This document shows positions 9,878 to 19,316 of a stretch of DNA of 64,000 bases, piece after piece (the stretch's first letter is position 1; every line of letters begins with the position of its first letter). The stretch spans positions 62,001 to 126,000 of the forward strand of contig NZ_JAFKIC010000106.1 in assembly GCF_017306585.1 (NCBI RefSeq), in the 5' to 3' direction. The notes below the pieces were generated by a model. That model worked only from the letters and a program-made list of their open reading frames with translations, searched no databases and had not been told where the DNA came from. The translations under genes were made by a program, and so were the position numbers. This DNA comes from Mesorhizobium sp. (GTDB taxonomy: Bacteria > Pseudomonadota > Alphaproteobacteria > Rhizobiales > Rhizobiaceae).

Positions 9878-10423
9878 TCAGGCGAGTTCGGAGGACATGC
9901 GAGCCAGGTCCTGCCAAAGACCCTCTGCAAGGCTGCGCCCGACGATAAGTTCGAATCCGCTGTCCTTCACGCGGGTAAGGTGGACGGAAACATGGCCGAT
10001 CAACGCCACCGTGGAGTTCCCGATGGGAAATGCGGCGGCGTCGAAGTCGACCGCGCTTCCCTTTGCGAGGACGTCCTCGACGGCCGATCCGGCAAGCGAT
10101 AGGCGAACGCGCCCATGACTCTGGTCAACGGCATAACCTACCGCATGAATACTTGCTTCAAGACTGTCCAGTTCCTCCCGCGCCCAAGCAGTATTCCCGA
10201 CGAGAAGCCACTCGCCCGGAGCGGCCGGTCGAACCTCGCACTCTTTGTCGGCCGTGAGATCTGCCAGGAGCGGTGCGAGATCACCGGCTCCCCTTCGGGC
10301 TAGAATTTGAATGATCGACCCCTCCGGCAAAGCACGAAGATCGACTTGCTTCACGTTGATCGGTCTTAGACCAGCAAGGACGGCCCGATGTTTGATACCA
10401 GCCTCAGCCATGGAGTCTTTCAC
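9878..10423 (-). CDS. soxG: Sarcosine oxidase gamma subunit family protein
   Basis: This 181-aa protein resembles SoxG, the small non-catalytic subunit of heterotetrameric sarcosine oxidase: L-x-D-L-R-A-L-P-like start, then G-E-W-L-L-V-G and H-A-V-G-Y-A-V-D-Q-S-H-G-R segments matching the family's G-P-D-E-W-L and D-x-S-x-x-R pattern. It overlaps the soxA stop by up to 20 nt (a Met at 10411 would cut this to 8 nt). The order B-D-A-G is the canonical soxBDAG order. Gamma-subunit assignment is supported more by context than by strong motifs. Confidence 0.85.
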   Translation of the reverse strand: MKDSMAEAGIKHRAVLAGLRPINVKQVDLRALPEGSIIQILARRGAGDLAPLLADLTADKECEVRPAAPGEWLLVGNTAWAREELDSLEASIHAVGYAVDQSHGRVRLSLAGSAVEDVLAKGSAVDFDAAAFPIGNSTVALIGHVSVHLTRVKDSGFELIVGRSLAEGLWQDLARMSSELA

Positions 10424-13364
10424 CTTCTGAATCGTAGAAGACCGGGCTGCAAAGCCGGCAGGGAGTGAATTCTTGCTGAAGGCTGTCGTAGGCGATCACC
10501 TCTTCCCCATGTCGAGCCGCCCCACGCTTGACCAAGGCCAACCCGATCTTGGAGCCGACATGCGGTGAGAACGCCGTCGAGGTCACATAGCCCTGATCGT
10601 TCTCCAGCGTCCACGAAGCATTCTTTTCGAGGATGTGCGCGCCACTCCGGATTGCGGCTTGGTGATCAAGGGGAACGATCCCGACAAGTTGCGGCCGCTC
10701 CGGGTCACGGAGGCCCTCGCGCGCCAGCATGTGCTTGCCGATGAAATCCGCTTTGGAAGGTGAGACCATCTTGGCAAAGCCGAGATCAGCCGGAACGACC
10801 GTACCGTTAATCTCGCTATGGGTTACATGGCCTTTTTCAATCCTGAGCACGCTGAGCGCCTCGACCCCATAGGGTTGAAGGCCGTGGTTCTGGCCGGCGA
10901 TCATCAGCGCATCGGCGACGCTCTCGCCGTAACCTGCGGGCACCGCAAGTTCATAGGCAAGTTCCCCTGAGAAGGAGATGCGGAACAGCCGCCCATGAAG
11001 TTGACCTTGGAAAAGTGATATCTCCCTAGCGCCGAGGAAAGGAAACGCCGCATTCGACAGGTCTTCATCAACGATCTGCTGCAGGATATTTCGTGACTGG
11101 GGTCCAGCAACCGCCATTTGCGCCCAATGGTCGGTAGACGACGAAAGATGAACGTCGAGATTCGGCCATAACACCTGGGCGCAGAATTCGAGATGGTTCA
11201 GAACGCCTGCTGCATAGGCTGTCGTGGTGGTGATGAAGAAATGGTCTTCAGAGAACCGGCTGACGGTTCCGTCATCGTAGATCATACCGTCTTCGCGCAG
11301 CATGAGGCCGTAGCGCGCTTTCCCGATGGGCAGCTTGCGCAAGCCATTCGAGTACACCCTGTCGAGGAACTCCGCCGCATCTGTTCCGAGGACCTCTATT
11401 TTGCCAAGCATGGAAACATCGCAAAGGCCGGCATTCGCCCGAACATTGGTTGCCTCTCGATCGACGCTCTCCCGCCAGGTCGTTTCGTAGTCACGCGGGA
11501 ACCAGGCGGAGCGATACCATAGACCGGATTCTACAAACACGGCGCCGTGCTTTGCCGCCCAATCGTGGAGCGGCGACTTCCGGACCGGCTGGAAATGCTC
11601 CCCATGGTAGGAACCCGCTAGCGATCCGAAGGAGACAGGCGTATAGAACGGGCGAAATGTCGTTGTGCCGACCTCTCTAGGGGACACGCCGCGCGCGTCG
11701 GCAAGGAGACCGATCGCGTTCACATTCGACAGCTTGCCCTGATCTGTTGCCATCCCATTCGTCGTGTATCGCTTCGCGTGCTCGACATGGCCATAGCCTT
11801 CCTGGACCGCAAGACCGAGATCTCTGTGGTGAACGTCATTCTGAAAATCCACGAAGGCTTTACCGCGGATACGCGGAATCGACCACAAGGCGCGCGCCGG
11901 CGGGGCAACAATATCATCCTCGATGGTTCCAAAATCCTGCTGCTCTACGCGAAAACCGAGATCGCCAACGAGACTCGCTGCCTTTGCAGCACCATCGTCC
12001 AGACATGCGGCGATCCCGGAAATAGCATTGCAAGAGCCCGCAACGACGAGCCCGCTCAATTCCGGTGCGAGGAATGCCGCATACTGATCAGACCAATCGG
12101 GCTTGCCGCCGCGGTGGCAGGCAAGGTGTATGATTGGGCTAAAACCTCCAGCCATTGCCAAGGCATCGACCTTCAGGTTTTCTCTCCGATTGCCGTGCCA
12201 GATATCGACTGAAGATAACATCTTGCCGCCGCGGGCGTCCGAAACCACCGCACCGCGGATGACCCGGAATTCACCGAAATATGGCGGGTTCGCGTCATTT
12301 CGGCTGTCGATAACGGCAACAACCGGTTGCCCCCTCGCTTCGAGATCGCGCGCAAGAGCATAGCCGCTATCATTCGTCGTGAAGATCGCAGTTCGAGTGC
12401 CCGGTGCGATAGCAAAGCGATTCAAATAGGTTCGCATTGCCGTCGCCATCATGACGCCCGGAATGTCATTGCCACCGAAGACGAGCGGGCGTTCCTCCGA
12501 GCCGCTGGCCAAGAGCGCCTTCTTGGCAACGATGCGCCAGAGCCTTTCCGCGAGCCGGCCGGCATCGGCAACGCTATCCCCCCTTTGGACACGCTCCACC
12601 GCGCCGAAAACGTTACCATCGAACCAACCGAATACGGTCGTACTGGCCAGCACCCGCGCATTGGGGAAGGAGTTCAGCTCGCCCACGGCTTGCCGCACGA
12701 ATTCCGGGGCTGACACGTCGCCAATCGTTGCGGTTTCCGAAAGAAGCGAGCCGCCAATCATTGCCTGCTCGTCGACGAGCACAACGCGCGCACCTGATCG
12801 CGCGGCCGTTAAAGCGGCCGCTATGCCGGTGGGTCCACCGCCGATCACCAAAAGATCGCAATGCGCCCAAGTCTTTTCAAAGCGATCAGGATCCGCTTCG
12901 CCCGACGCTTTTCCGAGACCCGCCGCTGTCCGGATCAGCGGTTCGTAGACCATTTCCCAGAACCACGACGGCCGCATGAAGGTTTTGTAGTAGAAACCGG
13001 CGCCCAGGAAGGGAGAGAGCAGACCGTTCACCGCGCCAAGGTCGAATTCAAGGGAGGGCCAGCGGTTCTGGCTGGAGGCTTCCAGACCGGCGTACAGCAT
13101 CTGCGTCGTGGCCCGCGTATTGGGCTCAGAGCGCCCGCCGCGGCCTACCGTAACCAGTGCGTTCGGTTCGGAGGCACCGGCTGTAAGGATGCCGCGCGGA
13201 CGATGATATTTAAAGCTGCGACCGACAAGTTGACGACCGTTGGCCAGAAGCGCAGATGCCAACGTGTCACCAGCAAAGCCTCGCATCGACTTTCCGTCGA
13301 AGGTGAATGCTAGTGGTGCGGCACGGTCGATGAGACCGCCGGCCGGTAGACGATGGGTGCTCAT
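10404..13364 (-). CDS. soxA: Sarcosine oxidase alpha subunit family protein
   Basis: This 986-aa protein has the full SoxA layout: an N-terminal 2Fe-2S-fold-like region (S-M-R-G-F-A-G-D-T-L-A-S-A-L), an NAD-binding Rossmann domain (V-I-G-G-G-P-T-G-I-A-A-A), and a C-terminal GcvT-like folate-binding domain ending near residue 980. In TSOX-type enzymes this subunit binds NAD+ and, with SoxB, carries the site where the methylene group passes to tetrahydrofolate. Length matches the family (about 965-1000 aa). It overlaps soxD by 4 nt upstream. The substrate could be sarcosine or another secondary amine; related enzymes oxidise proline- and pipecolate-like compounds. Confidence 0.95.
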   Translation of the reverse strand: MSTHRLPAGGLIDRAAPLAFTFDGKSMRGFAGDTLASALLANGRQLVGRSFKYHRPRGILTAGASEPNALVTVGRGGRSEPNTRATTQMLYAGLEASSQNRWPSLEFDLGAVNGLLSPFLGAGFYYKTFMRPSWFWEMVYEPLIRTAAGLGKASGEADPDRFEKTWAHCDLLVIGGGPTGIAAALTAARSGARVVLVDEQAMIGGSLLSETATIGDVSAPEFVRQAVGELNSFPNARVLASTTVFGWFDGNVFGAVERVQRGDSVADAGRLAERLWRIVAKKALLASGSEERPLVFGGNDIPGVMMATAMRTYLNRFAIAPGTRTAIFTTNDSGYALARDLEARGQPVVAVIDSRNDANPPYFGEFRVIRGAVVSDARGGKMLSSVDIWHGNRRENLKVDALAMAGGFSPIIHLACHRGGKPDWSDQYAAFLAPELSGLVVAGSCNAISGIAACLDDGAAKAASLVGDLGFRVEQQDFGTIEDDIVAPPARALWSIPRIRGKAFVDFQNDVHHRDLGLAVQEGYGHVEHAKRYTTNGMATDQGKLSNVNAIGLLADARGVSPREVGTTTFRPFYTPVSFGSLAGSYHGEHFQPVRKSPLHDWAAKHGAVFVESGLWYRSAWFPRDYETTWRESVDREATNVRANAGLCDVSMLGKIEVLGTDAAEFLDRVYSNGLRKLPIGKARYGLMLREDGMIYDDGTVSRFSEDHFFITTTTAYAAGVLNHLEFCAQVLWPNLDVHLSSSTDHWAQMAVAGPQSRNILQQIVDEDLSNAAFPFLGAREISLFQGQLHGRLFRISFSGELAYELAVPAGYGESVADALMIAGQNHGLQPYGVEALSVLRIEKGHVTHSEINGTVVPADLGFAKMVSPSKADFIGKHMLAREGLRDPERPQLVGIVPLDHQAAIRSGAHILEKNASWTLENDQGYVTSTAFSPHVGSKIGLALVKRGAARHGEEVIAYDSLQQEFTPCRLCSPVFYDSEGERLHG

Positions 13365-13633
13365 CGAGGGTGTTCTCCTTCGAGCGTAGCATCCCGGCTC
13401 GCCTCAATTTCATGGGTTGCAGTGTCGCGGGTGACGATCAGCCAGCGGCGGCATCCGGCCGTATGGTGCCAAAACTCGTCATGACGGCCGCGGGGATTCG
13501 TGCGCAAATAGACATACTCGAACCACGTTTCCGGGTTGGCCAGCGTTTCTGGGCGTGGGAGGGCGGCCCCCTTTACCGTGAACTCTTCCTTCGGGCGGCC
13601 GCCGCAATGTGGGCAGGGAATAAGACTTGCCAT
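13361..13633 (-). CDS. soxD: Sarcosine oxidase delta subunit
   Basis: This 90-aa protein matches SoxD in length and in its zinc ligands: C-P-H-C-G-G-R-P near the N-terminus (Cys7, Cys10) and H-T-A-G-C-R-R-W (His and Cys) near residue 56-61. SoxD is the small Zn-binding subunit of heterotetrameric sarcosine oxidase. The conserved E-F-x-x-x-G-A-A region and W-F-E-Y-V-Y-L-R-T-N are also present. It starts 24 nt after soxB and overlaps soxA (ATGA), so the three are co-translated. Confidence 0.95.
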   Translation of the reverse strand: MASLIPCPHCGGRPKEEFTVKGAALPRPETLANPETWFEYVYLRTNPRGRHDEFWHHTAGCRRWLIVTRDTATHEIEASRDATLEGEHPR

Positions 13634-13657
13634 TCGTTCAATCCAGATCGGCAGGGG

Positions 13658-14908
13658 TTAGTGCAGGTTCGGTTGTGCGCCGCTTCCGGTTTCATCGATC
13701 AGATAACCGCGCTCGAAACGGTCGAGCCGGAATGCCGATGCGGTCGCATGCGATGTCCCGCGAGCGAGCAAGTGGGCGAAGCAATAGCCGGATGCCGGCG
13801 TCGCCTTGAATCCGCCGTAGCACCAGCCCGCGTTGAGATAGAGATTTTCGATTGGCGCTCGATCGATGATGGGCGAACCGTCCATGGACATGTCCATGAT
13901 ACCCCCCCAGGACCGAAGAATACGAACGCGCGAAAGCGAAGGGATCATCGTCTTCGCCGCCTCCGCGACATGCTCGACGGTCGCCAGATTACCGCGCTGG
14001 GCATAGGAATTGTAACCATCGATGTCGCCGCCGAAGACCAAGCCCCCCTTGTCAGATTGCGATATGTAGAAATGCCCCATTCCAAACGATACGACGCAGT
14101 CGATGAAGGGTTTCAGTCCCTCTGACACGAAGGCCTGCAACACATGGCTTTCAATCGGAAGTTTGAGGCCCACCATCTCCGCAAGCCTCGACGAATTGCC
14201 GGCCGTGGCCAATGCCAGCTTGCCGCAGCCCATGAAGCCGCGGCTGGTCTCGACGCCAACAACTTTTCCATCCTCGCGGCGTATTCCGTTGACCTCGCAA
14301 TTCTGAATGATGTCGACGCCGCGGCTGTCGGCCCCGCGCGCGTAGCCCCAGGCGACGGCATCGTGGCGAACCGTACCGCCACGGCTCTGGAGGAACCCGC
14401 CCAAAATAGGAAAACGCGTGTTGTTGAAGCCGAGGTACGGTGCCATCGACTTCACTGCATCGAGATCGAGCAACATTGCATCGACGCCATGGAGGTGCAT
14501 GGCGTTTCCCTTCCGAATGAAGGCGTCGCGCTGGCCGTCCGTATGAAAGAGATTGAGCACGCCGCGTTGGGAAACCATCGCGTTGAAATTGAGCTCCCGC
14601 TCCAGCCCTTCCCAGAGTTTCAACGAGAATTCGTAGAAAGGATTATTTCCAGGAAGCAAATAGTTCGAGCGGATGATGGTTGTGTTGCGTCCGACATTGC
14701 CGGACCCAATGTAGCTCTTTTCCAATACAGCTATGTTCGAGAGCCCGAATTCCTTTGCGAGATAGTAGGCCGTCGCAAGTCCGTGACCGCCACCTCCGAC
14801 AATGATGACGTCATAATGCGGCTTCGGTTCGGGGCTGCGCCAGGCTGGCTTCCACCATCTGTTACCGAAGAGGCCGTTCGCAAAAATCGAGAGGGCAGAG
14901 TAGCGCAT
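13658..14908 (-). CDS. soxB: Sarcosine oxidase beta subunit
   Basis: This 416-aa flavoprotein has the N-terminal signature M-R-Y-S-x-x-S and W-R-S-P-E-P-K-P-x-Y-D-V, the FAD motif I-V-G-G-G-G-H-G-L-A-T-A-Y-Y-L, and the N-V-G-R-N-T-T-I-I-R-S-N-Y region typical of SoxB. It is the catalytic subunit that oxidises the amine using FAD and passes electrons to FMN at the SoxA interface. I chose the Met at 14908 because SoxB proteins start with this M-R-x-S motif; 23 further codons upstream are open but look non-coding. The Shine-Dalgarno site is weak. The gene follows the aldehyde dehydrogenase by 73 nt. Confidence 0.95.
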   Translation of the reverse strand: MRYSALSIFANGLFGNRWWKPAWRSPEPKPHYDVIIVGGGGHGLATAYYLAKEFGLSNIAVLEKSYIGSGNVGRNTTIIRSNYLLPGNNPFYEFSLKLWEGLERELNFNAMVSQRGVLNLFHTDGQRDAFIRKGNAMHLHGVDAMLLDLDAVKSMAPYLGFNNTRFPILGGFLQSRGGTVRHDAVAWGYARGADSRGVDIIQNCEVNGIRREDGKVVGVETSRGFMGCGKLALATAGNSSRLAEMVGLKLPIESHVLQAFVSEGLKPFIDCVVSFGMGHFYISQSDKGGLVFGGDIDGYNSYAQRGNLATVEHVAEAAKTMIPSLSRVRILRSWGGIMDMSMDGSPIIDRAPIENLYLNAGWCYGGFKATPASGYCFAHLLARGTSHATASAFRLDRFERGYLIDETGSGAQPNLH

Positions 14909-14981
14909 CGAAAGATACCGAATATGCTGCGGGGAAATGCAGCGCATCGCATGATGCTGCGATGCGCTGCCGGACATTCGA

Positions 14982-16430
14982 TCAAGCCGGGTTCGAGCCC
15001 GCCCAGCCCGAGATCGCCTTGGCTTCGAGGAATTCTTCGATCCCCCAGAGTCCGCCCTCGCGAGCCCGGCCGGATGCCTTCACGCCACCGAACGGCGAAC
15101 CGGCGCCGCGAGGATTGCCATTCATTTCGATCATCCCGGCGCGGAGTTGCGAGGCGACGCGGTTACGCCTTTCGCCGTCGGTGGATTGGACGTAATTCGA
15201 CAAGCCATAAGGCGTATCATTAGCGATCCGGACAGCCTCTTCTTCGGTGTCGAAAGGGATGATCGTCAGGACCGGTCCGAAGATTTCTTCCCGTGCGATT
15301 GCCATGTCATTGTTGGCGTCGGCAAAGATCGTCGGACGGACGAAGTAGCCCTGTTCATGCCCTTCCGGACGACCGAGACCACCAGCGATGAGACGCGCCC
15401 CTTCTTCGATTCCCTTCTGGATCATTTCCTGGACCTTCTGGAACTGCGCCTCCGATGCAAGCGGTCCGATATGGTTGCCAGGCTTGTGGCTGGAATCGAC
15501 CACGAGGCTTTCCGCAACCGCCTTCGCCTCGTCAACGACGCGATCGTAGATCGACCGCTCTACCAGCATACGCGTTGGCGCATTGCAGCTCTGCCCGGTA
15601 TTGTTGAAGCAATGGAGGACACCGCGTTTCACCGCTTCCGCGTCCGCGTCGGCAAACACCAAGTTGGCGCCTTTTCCACCAAGTTCGAGGACCACCCGTT
15701 TCAGAGTTTCTGCCGCGGTCTTGGAGATCGCGACGCCGGCCCGCGTGGAACCCGTGAAGCTGATCATTTCCACATCGGGATGCGAGGACAGACGCGTGCC
15801 TACGCCAGCACCATCGCCATTGACGAGATTGAAGACGCCCTTGGGGAAACCAGCCTGGTCGATATATTCCGCGAACAGCATCGAGGAAAGCGGCGCGATC
15901 TCGGAGGGCTTGTGGACCATGGTGCAGCCCGCCAGCAAAGCGGGGATGACTTTGAGAGTCACCTGATTCATCGGCCAGTTCCAGGGAGTGATGAGGCCGA
16001 CGACGCCGATCGGGTCCATGAGGATGCGGTCGTTGGGAGCATGCGGACCGAGCGGCCGGATGAACTCGAAGTCCTTGAATGCGGTGATGAAGTTCGAGAT
16101 GTGCCAGGTGCCGGCGCCGACTTGCTTTTCCAGCGCCATGTCGATAGGCGCGCCCATCTCCAGGCTGATTGCCTGGGCCATTTCCGGTGCGCGGCGCTTG
16201 TAGATTTCGAGCAAGCGCTCGACCAGCTTGAGACGTTCGGCGGGGGCAGTCTTCGACCAGCTCTCGAACGCACGCTTGGCGACCGCGACCGCCCGGTCGG
16301 CGTCGGCGGGGCTACCGATGCTGATAACTGCGCAGGCCTCTTCTGTCGACGGGTCGATAACGGCGAGTTCGCGGGCTTCCAGCGGTGCCACCCATTCGCT
16401 ATCGATGTAAAACAATTTCTTTTCCAGCAT
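14982..16430 (-). CDS. NAD(P)+-dependent aldehyde dehydrogenase
   Basis: This 482-aa ALDH-superfamily enzyme has W-N-W-P-M-N-Q in the cofactor region, catalytic Glu in L-E-L-G-G-K-G, catalytic Cys in N-T-G-Q-S-C-N-A-P-T-R, and E-E-I-F-G-P-V near the C-terminus. It oxidises an aldehyde, possibly the one released by the nearby ThDP decarboxylase or an aminotransferase. The start M-L-E-K-K-L-F at 16430 fits the family N-terminus; longer versions overlap the upstream gene. It is in the same orientation as its neighbours, 62 nt after the ThDP gene. Substrate is not resolved. It is intact, unlike the second ALDH gene at 44140. Confidence 0.93.
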   Translation of the reverse strand: MLEKKLFYIDSEWVAPLEARELAVIDPSTEEACAVISIGSPADADRAVAVAKRAFESWSKTAPAERLKLVERLLEIYKRRAPEMAQAISLEMGAPIDMALEKQVGAGTWHISNFITAFKDFEFIRPLGPHAPNDRILMDPIGVVGLITPWNWPMNQVTLKVIPALLAGCTMVHKPSEIAPLSSMLFAEYIDQAGFPKGVFNLVNGDGAGVGTRLSSHPDVEMISFTGSTRAGVAISKTAAETLKRVVLELGGKGANLVFADADAEAVKRGVLHCFNNTGQSCNAPTRMLVERSIYDRVVDEAKAVAESLVVDSSHKPGNHIGPLASEAQFQKVQEMIQKGIEEGARLIAGGLGRPEGHEQGYFVRPTIFADANNDMAIAREEIFGPVLTIIPFDTEEEAVRIANDTPYGLSNYVQSTDGERRNRVASQLRAGMIEMNGNPRGAGSPFGGVKASGRAREGGLWGIEEFLEAKAISGWAGSNPA

Positions 16431-16492
16431 TGCTGTCTCCAATTTTTCGAAAGGAAGGACGTTGCCCGCCGGAAGAGCGGGCATCGATGGCA

Positions 16493-18061
16493 TTAGATAA
16501 TGAGGTCGATGAGGAACGGTGCCTTCTGCCTGAAGCTCTGCTGCATCAGGTCGGCGCACTCTTCCATTGTGGTCGCGCGTGCGGCCTCGACGCCCATGCC
16601 ATTTGCCAACTTGATCCAGTCAAGATCGGGGTTCGAGAGGTCAAGCATGCCCATCGCTGTCGGGCCGGGAACGGCGCCGACGTTCTTGTATTCGCCGATC
16701 AGGATATTGTACTTCCGGTTATTGAGCAGGATCGTCGTGCAAGGGAGCTTTTCTCGGGCCTGCGTCCAGAGCGACTGCAGGGAATACATCGCGGAGCCGT
16801 CTGCCTGCAGGCTGATAACCCTTCGATCACCGCCACCGGCGACCGCTGCGCCGGTGGAGACCGGAAGGCCGTCGCCGATCGCGCCGCCGCCAAGGTTCAG
16901 CCAGTCGTGAGCTGGGGCATTGTGCGTGAGCTTATAGAAGTCGCGGCCATAGGAGATGCTCTCGTTGGAAACGATCGAGTTTTCGGGCATCAGGGCCGCG
17001 AGGGTGACGGCCAGGTTTTCCTGTGTCGTGGCTCCACGCGCGGGTTCGGGGCGCGGACCCACATCCGGGATCGCCACCTCGGGAGCACCGAGTTCATCGA
17101 CAAGCGCCTGCAGCGCCGCTACTGAATCTTGGTCGAAACGGGAGAGTACGTGGATCTGGGCATTCGACGGATACTGCGTCGAGGGCTTGCCCGGATAAGC
17201 GAAGAAGCCAACCGGCGCTTTTGCGTTCACCAGAACGATATGCTGATACTGTCCCAGCGCCTGTATTGCGGCGTCAGTCCCGTACGGCACGCGCTCAAGC
17301 GCTAGGCGGCCACGGCCGCGCTGCATGTGACCATTGGTATAGGTCGCGAGCAGATGGGCCCCCGTCGCCTCGGCGACCCGCCATGCAAGAATCTGAGAGG
17401 GAGCCAGCGTCGCCTGATCCGCAAGAAGGATCAAGACATTACGGTTCGAGCGAAGGACGCGTGCAACGTTTTCGACCGCATGGGGGTCGATCGGCGGAGC
17501 GGCTGGAACAGGAAGCGCATCAGCCACCACGCCACCCGGGTTCCACGAAGCATCGGCGGGGAGAATGAGAGTCGAAATCTGACCGGAAACGGCGCGGGCA
17601 TTCTGAACTGCAACCGCCGCATCACGACCTACCTCTGCAACGTCGGTGCTTGTACGAACCCAATGCGAGACAGTCCGCGCCATTCCTTCGGTATCGGCCG
17701 TCAGCGGCGCATCGAACGGGCGATGATATGTCGCCTGATCACCGACGATGTTCACGATGCCAGCGCGGGCGCGCCGAGCATTGTGGAGATTGCCCATACC
17801 GTTCGCCAGACCGGGACCGCAATGGAGCAGTGTTGAAGCCGGCTTGCGCGCAATCCGGTAGTAGCCGTCGGCCATACCAGTAACGATGTTCTCCTGAAGG
17901 CCGAGAACGCAATGCATGCCGGGGATGCGATCGAGCGCTCCGACGAAGTGCATTTCGCTGGTGCCAGGATTGGCGAAGCATGTGTCGACGCCGGAATTCA
18001 AGAGGGTATGAACCAGGCTTTCAGCGCCGTTCATCTGATTGGTGGCTGCTTGTGAGGACAT
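16493..18061 (-). CDS. Thiamine diphosphate-dependent enzyme (acetolactate synthase/benzoylformate decarboxylase-like)
   Basis: This 522-aa ThDP enzyme has the three expected domains. The N-terminal PYR domain carries the activating Glu in G-L-Q-E-N near residue 57. The C-terminal PP domain has the Mg/ThDP motif in Q-A-D-G-S-A-M-Y-S-L-Q-S-L-W-T and ends in L-L-N-N. The D-G-S-A-M-Y-S-x-x-x-L-W pattern is closer to the benzoylformate-decarboxylase type than to true acetolactate synthases. It is therefore likely to be a 2-keto acid decarboxylase or a carboligase that pairs with the adjacent aminotransferase (which makes a 2-keto acid) and aldehyde dehydrogenase. That pathway role is inference. 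Confidence 0.85.
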   Translation of the reverse strand: MSSQAATNQMNGAESLVHTLLNSGVDTCFANPGTSEMHFVGALDRIPGMHCVLGLQENIVTGMADGYYRIARKPASTLLHCGPGLANGMGNLHNARRARAGIVNIVGDQATYHRPFDAPLTADTEGMARTVSHWVRTSTDVAEVGRDAAVAVQNARAVSGQISTLILPADASWNPGGVVADALPVPAAPPIDPHAVENVARVLRSNRNVLILLADQATLAPSQILAWRVAEATGAHLLATYTNGHMQRGRGRLALERVPYGTDAAIQALGQYQHIVLVNAKAPVGFFAYPGKPSTQYPSNAQIHVLSRFDQDSVAALQALVDELGAPEVAIPDVGPRPEPARGATTQENLAVTLAALMPENSIVSNESISYGRDFYKLTHNAPAHDWLNLGGGAIGDGLPVSTGAAVAGGGDRRVISLQADGSAMYSLQSLWTQAREKLPCTTILLNNRKYNILIGEYKNVGAVPGPTAMGMLDLSNPDLDWIKLANGMGVEAARATTMEECADLMQQSFRQKAPFLIDLII

Positions 18062-18078
18062 ATTTCTGCACCTGTTAG

Positions 18079-19314
18079 TTACGACAAAGGGTTGTAGTGG
18101 TAATAGGGAAATCGTTGCGGGGAGAACGGCGCGATCGGGACGCTCGGCTCTCGGCCGGCGACAAGATCCGCGACGATCTCCGCGGTTCTGGGCGCCGCCG
18201 TCATGCCGCCCCAGTCATTGAGAAGGTAGTTGCATAGCGCTTCGTCATCGCCAATCACCTGACCCGACGAAGTCTTGCCGCCCACAAGCTGACGCCAGTC
18301 GACGAAAGCGTAGAACGTACCGGCCGGTGCCTCGCATGCAAGATTCGGAATGGTGGCGAGTTCCGCCATCACGAGATCACGGCGTTTGCGGTATTCGCTG
18401 AGATACTGCTTGACGCTTTCCTGTGGCCCGGTCAGCGCTTCCGCTGCTGCGGCCTGCGCGATGGAGCAGGTGCAAGAGGTGGATTGGCTGAGAACCGCAC
18501 GAATCGCCTTCATCAGCGGCGCCGGACCGCCGCCATAGCCGATGCGCCAGCCCGTCATCGCATAGGCCTTGGACACACCGTTCACGGTCAGGATCCGGTC
18601 GCGCAGATCTGGCCGTAGCTGAGCCGGGGTGACGAAGGGCTCATCCTGATAGATGAGATGCTCGTACATATCATCGACCATGAACCAGACCTGCGGATGG
18701 CGTGCGAGCACATCGAGGATAGGTTCGTAGTCTTCCTTGCGATAGATCGAGCCGGTCGGGTTGGACGGCGAGTTGATCAACAACCAGCGGGTACGCGGCG
18801 TGATGGCCCGTTCCAGATCTTCTGCCCGCAGGCGGAACCCATCTTCGGACCGTGTTTGCAAAATGATCGGCGTCGCGCCCATCATCTCGACGATGTCGCT
18901 GTAGCTTACCCAGTAGGGCGCCGGAAGAATTACCTCGTCGCCAGCCTGGATCGTCGCGAAGAATGCGCTGAACAGGAGCATCTTCGCGCCGGTCGTGACG
19001 ACGATCTCTTCCGGCGTGAAATCGAGCCCGTTTTCGCGTTTGAACTTTTCGCGCACGGCAGCCTTGATCGCGGGCGAGCCATCGAGCGCGGTATAGTGAG
19101 TATCCCCGGCGCGCATCGCCTTGATCGCCGCTTCCTGAATATTCTCAGGTGTATCGAAATCCGGCTCGCCGACATGAAGACCCACGATGTCGCGGCCCTG
19201 GCGGCTGAGTTCTGCCGTCGCGGCCATCATGCGAGAGATCGCCGAAGGTCCGACCTTCGACAAGGCGTTCGACGGCTTGAACACCGCGGCGGCCGAAGTA
19301 TGGATATCTGCCAT
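18079..19314 (-). CDS. Class I/II pyridoxal-phosphate aminotransferase
   Basis: This 411-aa fold-type I aminotransferase has N-S-P-S-N-P-T-G in the cofactor region, the Schiff-base Lys in N-G-V-S-K-A-Y-A-M-T-G-W-R, and a conserved C-terminal Arg region. It resembles the AspC/ArAT subgroup of aspartate and aromatic aminotransferases. The ATG at 19314 follows a GAGGAA site and lies 2 nt after the TetR stop; upstream residues overlap that gene. It probably moves an amino group onto or off the operon's substrate. The specificity is not readable from the sequence. Confidence 0.9.
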   Translation of the reverse strand: MADIHTSAAAVFKPSNALSKVGPSAISRMMAATAELSRQGRDIVGLHVGEPDFDTPENIQEAAIKAMRAGDTHYTALDGSPAIKAAVREKFKRENGLDFTPEEIVVTTGAKMLLFSAFFATIQAGDEVILPAPYWVSYSDIVEMMGATPIILQTRSEDGFRLRAEDLERAITPRTRWLLINSPSNPTGSIYRKEDYEPILDVLARHPQVWFMVDDMYEHLIYQDEPFVTPAQLRPDLRDRILTVNGVSKAYAMTGWRIGYGGGPAPLMKAIRAVLSQSTSCTCSIAQAAAAEALTGPQESVKQYLSEYRKRRDLVMAELATIPNLACEAPAGTFYAFVDWRQLVGGKTSSGQVIGDDEALCNYLLNDWGGMTAAPRTAEIVADLVAGREPSVPIAPFSPQRFPYYHYNPLS

Positions 19315-19316
19315 TG

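Noticed and set aside
11778-12212. Plus-strand open frames inside soxA
   Set aside because: Soxa is full length on the other strand; these lack ribosome sites and recognisable residues.
15147-16496. 449-codon plus-strand frame opposite the aldehyde dehydrogenase
   Set aside because: Antisense shadow of an ALDH with all catalytic motifs; residue composition is typical of a reverse-strand frame.
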